Shown in pieces: positions 8,266-15,522 of a stretch of 64,000 nucleotides of DNA. A program made the translations under genes and the position numbers. The stretch's first letter is position 1, and the number at the start of each line of letters is the position of its first letter. A model generated the notes under the pieces. The model was not told the origin of the DNA. It worked only from the letters and a program-made list of their open reading frames with translations, and searched no databases. Where the stretch lies: NCBI RefSeq assembly GCF_900105805.1, contig NZ_LT629788.1:5130501-5194500 (forward strand), read 5' to 3'. The stretch comes from Pseudomonas moraviensis. GTDB lineage: Bacteria; Pseudomonadota; Gammaproteobacteria; Pseudomonadales; Pseudomonadaceae.

Positions 8266-8454
8266 AAAAAGCCCCTCACCCTAACCCTCTCTCGGAGGGA
8301 GAGGGGACTGAATGGGGGATGCTGTTGAGGTCCGCCGACCTGATCGCGCGTCGCTGAATCCATAATCGACTCGGTCCTTCAGGTCGATGTACGACGAAAG
8401 ACACTGCGGTCGGCCCCCTCTCCCTCGGGGAGAGGGCTGGGGTGAGGGGCTTTT
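8266..8454. repeat. ~185-bp palindromic-ended intergenic element, copy 1 (inverted)
   Basis: The ends are AAAAAGCCCCTCACCCTAAC and its mirror GGGGTGAGGGGCTTTT. Each end also folds as a CCCTCTCCC/GGGAGAGGG-like hairpin. The core (GTCGG...TGAATCCATAATCGAC...CAGGTCGATG) is the reverse complement of the core in the copies at 11808, 32793, 41720 and 52883. It is non-coding. Confidence 0.9.
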
Positions 8455-8457
8455 GAT

Positions 8458-8547
8458 TTACGCTGTGGTCTTCAACGCCCGGCGCAACGCCCTGAGCAAT
8501 TTCACAATGTCCTGCGGATCCAGCCGCTGCGGCACTTTTACGTCCAT
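8458..8547 (-). CDS. Possible 29-residue peptide
   Basis: An ATG at 8547 with AGGAAG 8 nt upstream opens a 29-codon frame (it begins MDVKVPQRLDPQDIVKLLRA) ending in TAA at 8458. The peptide is predicted to be a basic amphipathic helix (LLRALRRALKTT). It is divergent from the ABC operon at 8828 and abuts the repeat at 8266-8454. I do not recognise it. The ribosome-binding site and the charged-helix composition favour a real gene, but the length is too short to be sure. Confidence 0.4.
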   Translation of the reverse strand: MDVKVPQRLDPQDIVKLLRALRRALKTTA

Positions 8548-8827
8548 GTTGTTCTTCCTTGTGGTGAATGGGCCGGAGAGTCTGGCCAAAAGCTGTTCGT
8601 CCTTGGAGGTCTTTCGTGAAAAAAAGATCCGTCCTACAGCGCAAAGAAAAATAGCCTTCTTATTCTTTCCCGGCAAACCCACAAGATAGTTTTTTGAGTG
8701 ATATCAATATGCTTTAACGGTATTTAAATTCTTGTTTTTATACCTATAAAGTCAGTGCCTGCCGGACAGCCACCCGCCGTCCATGGATTGCATCACCGCC
8801 GCTTACCGAGCGGCGTCAGGACGCTTC
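8548..8827. promoter_or_regulatory. AT-rich divergent promoter region
   Basis: This 280-bp spacer lies between the 29-codon ORF and the ABC transporter operon. The segment 8690-8750 is strongly AT-rich (ATATCAATATGCTTTAACGG, TATTTAAATTC), a composition often seen upstream of sulfur-starvation genes in Pseudomonas. No exact operator could be assigned. Confidence 0.4.
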
Positions 8828-9493
8828 ATGACTTTCGACTACGCCTTTATCCTCAGCACCCTGCCGGCCTTTCTCAAGGCCGTGGGTGTGACGCTGCAGG
8901 TCGGATTGATCGCGATCGGCACTTCGCTGCTGGTGGCGCTGCTCAACGCGACGATTCTGGTGTTCCGCACGCCTTACCTGGGAAAACTGGTCGGCCTCTA
9001 TGTAGAGCTGGCGCGCAACACGCCGCTGCTGATTCAGCTGTTCTTCGTCTACTTCGCTTTGCCGGCAGTGGGAATCCAGGTTTCCGGGTTCACTGCGGCA
9101 ATCATCACCATGACTTTCCTTGGCGGTGCCTACCTCACCGAAGTGCTGCGCGCCGGCGTCGATGCGGTGCCCCAGGCGCAACTGGAATCCGGGCGTTCGA
9201 TTGGCCTGTCGCATGGGCAATTGCTGCGTTACGTGATCCTGCCGCAGGCGGGGATTCTCAGTTTGCCGTCGCTGTTCGCCAATTTCATTTTCCTGCTCAA
9301 GGAAACCACCGTGGTCTCGGCGGTGGCGGTGCCGGAAATCCTCTACACCACCAAGAGCTACATCGCGCTCTACTACAAAACCTACGAAATGCTCGCCGTG
9401 CTGACGCTGATCTGCGTGCTGCTGTTCCTGCCGCTGTCGCTGTTGCTCAGCCGCCTGGAAAGGAGGCTCCAGCATGGCCAGTTCGGGTCTTGA
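8828..9493 (+). CDS. Polar amino-acid ABC transporter permease (HisM/GlnP family), subunit 1
   Basis: This 221-residue inner-membrane permease has five or six membrane helices. The family features are visible: TLQVGLIAIGTSLLVALL (first helices), ELARNTPLLIQLFFVYFALP, and the EAA-type loop around ESGRSIGLSHGQLLRYVILPQA. The ATG at 8828 is preferred because AGGA lies 8 nt upstream and it removes 15 non-membrane residues from the longer frame. The gene overlaps the next permease by 20 bp. It heads a tightly packed four-gene operon with a second permease, an ATPase and a binding lipoprotein. Cystine or another amino acid is a plausible substrate. Confidence 0.9.
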   Translation: MTFDYAFILSTLPAFLKAVGVTLQVGLIAIGTSLLVALLNATILVFRTPYLGKLVGLYVELARNTPLLIQLFFVYFALPAVGIQVSGFTAAIITMTFLGGAYLTEVLRAGVDAVPQAQLESGRSIGLSHGQLLRYVILPQAGILSLPSLFANFIFLLKETTVVSAVAVPEILYTTKSYIALYYKTYEMLAVLTLICVLLFLPLSLLLSRLERRLQHGQFGS

Positions 9494-10133
9494 ACTGCTC
9501 TGGGTGTCGTTGCCACAACTGGCCAAGGGCGCCGGGCAAACCCTGTCGATCTCGTTTCTGAGCATCGCCATCAGTACGGTCGGCGGCGTGCTCTACGGTG
9601 TGCTGCGCACGTTGAACGTAACGTGGCTGAACGCGATTTTGCGCATCTATCTGGAGTTGTTCCGGGCGATCCCGGTGCTGGTCTGGTTGTATCTGCTGTT
9701 CTTCGGTTTGCCGATTTTCTTCGGCCTGAGCCTGCCGAGCTTCTGGTGCGCGGTGCTGGTGCTGTCGCTGTGGGGCGCCAGCGAGGTCGGCGAAGTGGCG
9801 CGCGGTGCGCTGCATTCGTTACCGCGCGGGCAGCGCGAAGCGGGGCTGTCGATCGGTCTGAATGCTGCGCAACTGTATGGCTACGTACTGCTGCCGCAAG
9901 CACTCAAGCGCATGACGCCGCCGACCATCAACGTCTACACGCGGATCATCAAGACCAGTTCGCTGGCGGTGCTCATTGGCGTCGTCGATGTGATCAAGGT
10001 CGGCCAACAGATCATCGAGCGCACTTACGAATCGGTACTGATCTACGGCGCGCTGTTCCTGTTTTTCTTTTTCATCTGCTACCCGCTCTCGGCCGCCTCA
10101 CGCGTGCTGGAACGGCGCTGGACGCAAGCATGA
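9474..10133 (+). CDS. Polar amino-acid ABC transporter permease, subunit 2
   Basis: This is the second permease of the importer (219 aa). It shows the same family hallmarks: LEXFRAIPVLVWLYLLFFGLP-type segment, SEVGEVARGALHSLPRGQREAGLSIG-type EAA loop and a final helix. The ATG lies inside the end of the first permease with AGGAGG 9 nt upstream. Its TGA overlaps the ATG of the ATPase gene (ATGA), so translation is coupled. The two permeases would form the heterodimeric channel. Confidence 0.9.
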   Translation: MASSGLELLWVSLPQLAKGAGQTLSISFLSIAISTVGGVLYGVLRTLNVTWLNAILRIYLELFRAIPVLVWLYLLFFGLPIFFGLSLPSFWCAVLVLSLWGASEVGEVARGALHSLPRGQREAGLSIGLNAAQLYGYVLLPQALKRMTPPTINVYTRIIKTSSLAVLIGVVDVIKVGQQIIERTYESVLIYGALFLFFFFICYPLSAASRVLERRWTQA

Positions 10134-10912
10134 GCGCACTGATCGAGTTTCACGGCTTCAACAAATTCTATGGCGAGCAGCAGGTGCTCAACGGCATCGA
10201 CCTGCAAGTGCAGAGCGGCGAAGTGATCGTCATTCTTGGCCCCAGCGGTTGCGGCAAAAGCACCTTGCTGCGTTGCCTCAATGGTCTGGAAGAGGCGCAC
10301 AGCGGCAGCCTGAAATTCGTCGGCCGGGAGCTGCTGGACAAAGCCACTGACTGGCGCGAAATCCGTCAGCAGATCGGCATGGTGTTTCAGAGTTATCACC
10401 TGTTCCCGCACATGAACGTGCTCGACAATCTGCTGCTCGGCCCGCTCAAGGTGCAGAAGCGCCAGCGCCGCGAAGCGCAACAGCAGGCCGAAGCCTTGCT
10501 TGAGCGCGTCGGTCTGCTGGACAAGCGCGATGCTTTCCCGCGCCAGCTCTCCGGCGGCCAGCAGCAACGCATCGCCATCGTCCGGTCGCTGTGCATGAAC
10601 CCACGGGTCATGCTCTTCGACGAAGTCACCGCCGCCCTCGACCCGGAAATGGTCAAGGAAGTGCTGCAGGTCATTCAGGGCCTGGCCCGCGAAGGCATGA
10701 CCCTGTTGATCGTCACCCACGAAATGGCCTTCGCCCGCGCGGTGGCCGACCGCATCGTGTTCATGGATGCCGGGCGCATCCTTGAACAGTCCCCACCCGA
10801 GATTTTCTTTACGAACCCGCAAACCGCACGCGCGCAGCAGTTTCTGGAGAAGTTCTCCTTCGTTGCAACACTGCCAGAAACGAATCCGACAAAGGAACTG
10901 GAACCGCTATGA
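10130..10912 (+). CDS. Polar amino-acid ABC transporter ATP-binding protein
   Basis: This is the nucleotide-binding subunit (260 aa). Walker A is GPSGCGKST (about 39-47), the Q-loop lies in MVFQSYHLFPHMNVLDN, the ABC signature is LSGGQQQR, Walker B is VMLFDEVTAALDPE, and the switch histidine is in VTHEMAFA. The start is the ATG that overlaps the preceding stop as ATGA. One detail differs from the usual family sequence: the residue after Walker B is valine and the next alanine (DEVTAALD instead of DEPTSALD). This is tolerated in several amino-acid importers. Confidence 0.93.
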   Translation: MSALIEFHGFNKFYGEQQVLNGIDLQVQSGEVIVILGPSGCGKSTLLRCLNGLEEAHSGSLKFVGRELLDKATDWREIRQQIGMVFQSYHLFPHMNVLDNLLLGPLKVQKRQRREAQQQAEALLERVGLLDKRDAFPRQLSGGQQQRIAIVRSLCMNPRVMLFDEVTAALDPEMVKEVLQVIQGLAREGMTLLIVTHEMAFARAVADRIVFMDAGRILEQSPPEIFFTNPQTARAQQFLEKFSFVATLPETNPTKELEPL

Positions 10913-11781
10913 AAACTGCCGCTCTGTTAATGCCTCTGCTCAGCCTCGCCTTGCTTGCCGGTTGCGGCAAAACCGAAGAGCCGCCAAAGCCGAAGCTCGC
11001 CACCGAAAGCGCCGCGCCTGCCGGTTATCTGGACAAGATCAAGGCCCGCGAAAAATTGATCGTCGGTGTATTTACCGACAAACCACCGTTCGGCTTCGTC
11101 GATGAGGCCGGGCGCTACGTCGGTTTCGACACCGACATCGGCCGGCGCTTCGCCAAGGATCTGCTCGGCGATGAAAACAAGGTCGAGTTTGTTGCCGTCG
11201 AGCCGGCCAGCCGCATTCCGTTTCTGCAAAGCGACAAGGTCGACCTGATCCTCGCCAACATGACCGTCACCCCGGAGCGCAAGGAAGCGGTGGAATTCAC
11301 CAACCCGAACCTCAAGGTGGCCGTGCAGGCGCTGGTGCCGCAGGGCAGTTCGGTGAAGAAACTCGATGATCTGGCAACGCGCACCACGATTGTAACCACC
11401 GGCACCACCGCTGATATCTGGCTGACCAAGAACCACCCGGACTGGAAACTGCTCAAGTTCGAGAAGAACTCCGAGTCGCTGCAAGCCTTGGCCAATGGCC
11501 GCGGCGATGCCTATGCGCAGGACAATCTGGTGCTGTTCAGCTGGGCCAAACAGAATCCCGGCTATCGCGTGCTCGAGGAAAAACTGGGCGCGGAGGCGCC
11601 GATTGCGCCGGCCGTGAAGAAGGGCAATCTGGAGTTACGTGACTGGGTCAACAGCGAGCTGGCCAAACTGGGCGAGGAGAAATACCTGCTCAAGCTCTAT
11701 GACCAATATGTGCGTAAAGAGCTGAGCGATGACACCCGGCCTGAGAGTGTGATTGTTGAAGGGGGCAAGTGGCAGGGGTGA
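10909..11781 (+). CDS. Amino-acid ABC transporter substrate-binding lipoprotein
   Basis: This 290-residue periplasmic binding protein (SBP_bac_3 family) is anchored as a lipoprotein. Its signal peptide ends in LLAGC (cysteine 19). The domain begins near residue 45 (REKLIVGVFTDKPPFGFVDE) and shows the conserved VGFDTDIGRRFAKDL and SDKVDLILANMTVTPERKEAVEF stretches. The ATG overlaps the ATPase stop as ATGA, so all four transporter genes are coupled. The T-P-E-R-K-E motif is shared with cystine, glutamate and aspartate binders, so the exact ligand is uncertain. Confidence 0.9.
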   Translation: MKTAALLMPLLSLALLAGCGKTEEPPKPKLATESAAPAGYLDKIKAREKLIVGVFTDKPPFGFVDEAGRYVGFDTDIGRRFAKDLLGDENKVEFVAVEPASRIPFLQSDKVDLILANMTVTPERKEAVEFTNPNLKVAVQALVPQGSSVKKLDDLATRTTIVTTGTTADIWLTKNHPDWKLLKFEKNSESLQALANGRGDAYAQDNLVLFSWAKQNPGYRVLEEKLGAEAPIAPAVKKGNLELRDWVNSELAKLGEEKYLLKLYDQYVRKELSDDTRPESVIVEGGKWQG

Positions 11782-11807
11782 TTGCCTGTTGGATCGGCGG
11801 TGAGGCT

Positions 11808-11990
11808 TGCCCCTCACCCCAGCCCTCTCCCGAGGGAGAGGGAGCCGACCGAGTTGTCTTGCATCAGAATCGACCTGACAAACCGAGTCGATTATGAATT
11901 CACAGAAGCAATTTCAGGTCGACGCAATTCTCGCAAACAACTCGATCAGTCCCCTCTCCCTCTGGGAGAGGGTCAGGGTGAGGGGCTTTT
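11808..11990. repeat. ~185-bp palindromic-ended intergenic element, copy 2
   Basis: It begins GCCCCTCACCCCAGCCCTCT-like and ends AGGGTGAGGGGCTTTT, with the core containing ATCGACCTGACAAACCGAGT and TCAGGTCG. It fills the gap between two convergent genes, the binding lipoprotein (+) and the ATPase (-). Confidence 0.9.
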
Positions 11991-12002
11991 CGCTGGCACT
12001 GC

Positions 12003-13163
12003 TCAATCCGGCCAGTGCCACGCTGGCTCGTCCAGCATCCGCTGCCCGACAATTCCGGTCTGCCCCAGCGTCTTCTCCAGCACGATGCAATTGCACTGCG
12101 GATCTTCCTGCAATGCCGAGATCAGTCGCCGCGCGTGGGACACCACCCACACCTGGCATTGCTCTGAAGCGCAGATGATCAGTCGCGCCAGCGCCGGCAG
12201 CAGGTCCGGATGCAGGCTGGTTTCCGGTTCGTTGAGCACCATCAGCGATGGCGGTCGCGGAGTCAGTAGGGCTGCGACCAACAGCAGATAGCGCAAGGTC
12301 CCGTCCGACAGCTCTGCCGCTGACAATGGCCGCAGCAAGCCTTCCTGATAAAACTCGATGGCGAAACGGCCACCGGCCAACGGCGCGATGTTCAGTCGCG
12401 CGCCGGGAAACGCATCGCTGATCGCCGCGCTTAACGCCTGCGGGTCGCCGATTTCGATAATCGTCTGCAAGGCTGCCGCCAGATCGCGACCGTCGTGGTG
12501 CAACACTGGCGTGCGCGTGCCCAATTGCGGCTGACGCACCGGCGCGTCGGCATCGCTGCGAAAGTGATCATAGAAGCGCCAGCGGCGGATGAACTCGCGC
12601 ATCTGGAATACTTCCGGCGAGCTGCGCAGATTGCCGACCTGATCGAACAGGCTGTCGAAGTTCGGCGTGTGTTGCGCCAGCACATCCCAGGTACGACCTT
12701 CGCGGGCGCGAATCATCGGGCCGTTGCGGTCGACCAGCAGGCTCGCCGGGCGAAACACCGGGCCGGCCCAGATGCATTCACGTTTGATTTCCGGATCGAG
12801 CGAAAAACACGAACGGCTCGGCTCCGGCAGGCCCAGGCCAATGGCGTAACTGAAATCCTCGCCGGCAAATCCCAGGCGCAACCGTTTCACGCCCTGGCGC
12901 ACCGTCGCCTCGATCGCCACCTCACCGTTGCGCATGCGCCGGCTGATGGTTTCCGGCCCGGCCCAGAACGTCGATTCCAGCCCGCCCTCACGCGCCAGCG
13001 CATTGACCACGCCGCCCTGCGCGGTTTCCGCCAGCAGGCGCAGGGCGCGATAGAGGTTGGACTTGCCGCTGCCATTGGGTCCCGTAATGAGGTTCAGGCG
13101 CCCGAGCGGAATCACCAGTTTGTTGATCGAGCGGTAATTGGCCACGGCCAGGGTATTGAGCAT
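12003..13163 (-). CDS. RecF/OLD-like AAA ATPase (AAA_21 type, COG4637-like)
   Basis: This 386-residue predicted ATPase has an SMC/RecF-type head. Walker A is GPNGSGKS (28-35), a signature-like segment reads LSDGTLRYL, and Walker B is LMVLNEPETSLHPD, followed by a VVSHARRLI switch region. The start at 13163 has AGAAGGAA upstream and begins the typical MLNTLAVANYRSI strand. There is no adjacent nuclease, so it is not an obvious two-gene defence system. It stands alone between a repeat element and a REP. Such orphan ATPases are common in Pseudomonas; the role is unknown and could be in DNA repair or phage defence. Confidence 0.82.
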   Translation of the reverse strand: MLNTLAVANYRSINKLVIPLGRLNLITGPNGSGKSNLYRALRLLAETAQGGVVNALAREGGLESTFWAGPETISRRMRNGEVAIEATVRQGVKRLRLGFAGEDFSYAIGLGLPEPSRSCFSLDPEIKRECIWAGPVFRPASLLVDRNGPMIRAREGRTWDVLAQHTPNFDSLFDQVGNLRSSPEVFQMREFIRRWRFYDHFRSDADAPVRQPQLGTRTPVLHHDGRDLAAALQTIIEIGDPQALSAAISDAFPGARLNIAPLAGGRFAIEFYQEGLLRPLSAAELSDGTLRYLLLVAALLTPRPPSLMVLNEPETSLHPDLLPALARLIICASEQCQVWVVSHARRLISALQEDPQCNCIVLEKTLGQTGIVGQRMLDEPAWHWPD

Positions 13164-13189
13164 GGAATTCCTTCTCTTCGGGCGGCCCT

Positions 13190-13262
13190 TGTAGGAGCTG
13201 CCGCAGGCTGCGATCTTTTGATCTTGAAAAAGCAAAGATCGCAGCCTGCGGCAGCTCCTGCA
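13190..13262. repeat. Inverted REP pair, TGTAGGAGCTGC class
   Basis: TGTAGGAGCTGCCGCAGGCT at 13190 is answered by AGCCTGCGGCAGCTCCTGCA ending at 13262 around a short GATCTTGAAAAAG loop. It lies upstream of both the ATPase and triA. Confidence 0.9.
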
Positions 13263-13357
13263 CGGAAATGTTGTGATCGCTCAGGCGAACGTTGAACCCT
13301 GTTCTAAGCTCACAGTCGTATCGTCACTTGCACGTTCGTACACAGGAAGGAGTCTGC

Positions 13358-14461
13358 ATGGCAAGTCCCGGAATGAAAACAGCGGTCATGCTGAGTCTGT
13401 TCACTTTGCTCACCGCTTGCGGCGACAAGAAACCTGCTCAGGAATACCTGCCACGGGTCTTTGTGCAAGCGGTCGAACCGGCCAACTACGCCGCAGCGGT
13501 GACCCTCACCGGTGATGTGCAGGCGCGGGTGCAGACGCAGCTGTCGTTCCGCGTCGGCGGCAAGATCATTCAGCGCATGGTCGATGTCGGCGACCGGGTC
13601 ACGGCCAAACAGGTACTGGCCAAGCTCGATCCGAAAGATCTGCAGACCAACGTCGATTCCGCTCAGGCCCAAGTCGTCGCCGAACAGGCCCGCGTCAAGC
13701 AAGCCGCGGCGGCCTTCGTCCGTCAGCAAAAACTCCTGCCCAAGGGCTACACCAGTCAGAGCGAATACGATTCGGCGCAAGCGGCGCTGCGCAGCAGCCA
13801 GAGCGCATTGAGCGCGGCGCAGGCGCAATTGGCCAACGCCAGGGACCAGCTCAGCTATACCTCGCTGATCGCCGATGCACCGGGCGTGATCACCGAGCGC
13901 CAGGCTGAAGTCGGCCAAGTGGTACAGGCCACCGCACCGATTTTCAGCCTTGCCCGCGACGGCGACCGCGACGCAGTGTTCAATGTCTACGAATCGCTGC
14001 TGGCCGAGCGGCCGTCCGATCGTTCGATCGTGGTCAGCCTGCTCGACAACCCCGAAATCAAAACCACCGGCACCGTGCGCGAAATCACCCCCTCGGTATC
14101 GGCGCAGTCAGGCACCGTGCAGGTCAAGGTCAGCCTCGACAAACTGCCGCCGGGCATGCAGCTCGGTTCGGTGGTGAGCGCCACCGCCAAAGGCACCGGC
14201 AAATCGGCGGTGGAACTGCCCTGGTCGGCGCTGACGAAAAACATCAGCGACCCGGCGGTATGGCTGGTCGATGACAAGGGCGAAGCGCAGTTGCATACGG
14301 TCACCGTCGGTCGTTACCTGACCGGCAAAGTGATCATCAGCGAAGGCCTCAAGGGCGGCGAGAAAGTCATCGTCGCCGGCGGCCAGTTGCTGCACCCCGG
14401 CATGAAAGTCGAGATTGCCGAAAACACCTACAAGGATCTGCAACCGGGAGCGCAGCCATGA
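13358..14461 (+). CDS. triA: RND efflux periplasmic adaptor, TriA-like
   Basis: This is a membrane-fusion lipoprotein (367 aa) linking an RND pump to an outer-membrane channel. GGAAGGAG stands 5-6 nt before the ATG at 13358. The signal ends in a lipobox LLTAC. Then follow the barrel-sandwich hybrid strand LSFRVGGKIIQRMVDVGDRV, a coiled-coil hairpin (about 100-170) rich in AQAxVxAE repeats, and the TSLIADAPGVITERQAEVGQV lipoyl half. It is followed by a second adaptor and one RND transporter with ATGA overlaps. The two-adaptor layout is that of P. aeruginosa TriABC, where TriA and TriB are both needed to assemble with TriC and the unlinked channel OpmH. Confidence 0.85.
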   Translation: MASPGMKTAVMLSLFTLLTACGDKKPAQEYLPRVFVQAVEPANYAAAVTLTGDVQARVQTQLSFRVGGKIIQRMVDVGDRVTAKQVLAKLDPKDLQTNVDSAQAQVVAEQARVKQAAAAFVRQQKLLPKGYTSQSEYDSAQAALRSSQSALSAAQAQLANARDQLSYTSLIADAPGVITERQAEVGQVVQATAPIFSLARDGDRDAVFNVYESLLAERPSDRSIVVSLLDNPEIKTTGTVREITPSVSAQSGTVQVKVSLDKLPPGMQLGSVVSATAKGTGKSAVELPWSALTKNISDPAVWLVDDKGEAQLHTVTVGRYLTGKVIISEGLKGGEKVIVAGGQLLHPGMKVEIAENTYKDLQPGAQP

Positions 14462-15522
14462 AGCGTCTCGGCCTGTTGTGCATGGCGCTGCTGCTGGGCG
14501 CCTGCTCGGAAAAGGAAAAACCACCGGAACCGGTACGCCCGGTGCTGTCGGTCACGGTCAAAGCGCTGAACGAAGAAAGCCTCGGGCGCTTTGCCGGCAG
14601 CATTCAGGCGCGCTACGAGAGCAACACCGGTTTCCGCGTCGGCGGCCGGATCGCCCGGCGTAACGTCGATGTCGGCGCCGAGGTGCAGAAGGGCACTTTG
14701 CTCGCCACCCTCGACCCGTCCGACCAGCAGAATCAGTTGCGTTCGGCCCAAGGCGATCTGGCGAGAATCCAGGCGCAACTGATCAACGCTCAGGCCAACG
14801 CACGTCGTCAGCAAGCGCTGTTCGATCGCGGCGTCGGTGCGCAGGCGCAACTGGACGTCGCCAACACCGACCTGAAAACCACCCAGGCCTCGCTCGATCA
14901 GGCGCGCGCGGCGGTCAGCCAGAGCAAGGATCAACTGAGCTACACCGAGCTGCGCTCCGATCACAAAGCCGTGGTCACCGCGTGGAACGCCGAGGCCGGG
15001 CAGGTGGTGACCGCCGGGCAACAAGTGGTGACGCTGGCGCAACCGGACATCAAGGAAGCGGTGATCGACCTGCCCGATACGCTGGTCGATCAGTTGCCCA
15101 GCGACGTGGTGTTCTCGGTGGCCGCGCAACTGGACCCGAGCATCAACACCACGGCGATCATCCGCGAGATCGAGCCCCAGGCACAAAGCGCTACGCGCAC
15201 CCGTCGCGCCCGTCTGACGTTGTCGGATACGCCGGACGGTTTCCGCCTCGGCACCGCGATTAGCGTGACCCTCAGCTCGGCGATCAAGCCGCGGATCGAA
15301 CTGCCGCTGACTGCGTTGCAGGAAGTCGATGGCAAAACCCGGATCTGGGTGATCGACACGCAAAACAAAACCGTCAACCCGCGTGAGGTCAGCGTGGTCA
15401 GCCGTGGTGACAACAGCGTGGTGCTGGCCGGCGGTGTGCAAAACGGCGAGCGCGTGGTCAGCGCCGGCGTCAACAGTCTCAAACCCGGACAATCGGTAAA
15501 ACTTGACGAGGACAGTCAATGA
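14458..15522 (+). CDS. triB: RND efflux periplasmic adaptor, TriB-like
   Basis: This is the second adaptor lipoprotein (354 aa, lipobox LLGAC near residue 16). It has the same architecture: FRVGGRIARRNVDVGAEVQKG (barrel-sandwich), a coiled-coil hairpin (about 90-155), YTELRSDHKAVVTAWNAEAG, then beta-barrel and membrane-proximal domains. It shares only moderate similarity with its upstream neighbour, so the two are old paralogues rather than a recent copy. It overlaps triA and triC by ATGA at both ends. Confidence 0.85.
   Translation: MKRLGLLCMALLLGACSEKEKPPEPVRPVLSVTVKALNEESLGRFAGSIQARYESNTGFRVGGRIARRNVDVGAEVQKGTLLATLDPSDQQNQLRSAQGDLARIQAQLINAQANARRQQALFDRGVGAQAQLDVANTDLKTTQASLDQARAAVSQSKDQLSYTELRSDHKAVVTAWNAEAGQVVTAGQQVVTLAQPDIKEAVIDLPDTLVDQLPSDVVFSVAAQLDPSINTTAIIREIEPQAQSATRTRRARLTLSDTPDGFRLGTAISVTLSSAIKPRIELPLTALQEVDGKTRIWVIDTQNKTVNPREVSVVSRGDNSVVLAGGVQNGERVVSAGVNSLKPGQSVKLDEDSQ

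Noticed and set aside
8266..8454. CRISPR array or small RNA gene
   Set aside because: The repeat family is palindromic and dispersed, not a regular direct-repeat and spacer array.
12003..13163. Two-gene OLD/Gabija-type defence system
   Set aside because: Only the ATPase is present; the adjacent genes are a transporter lipoprotein and an efflux adaptor, with no nuclease or helicase partner.
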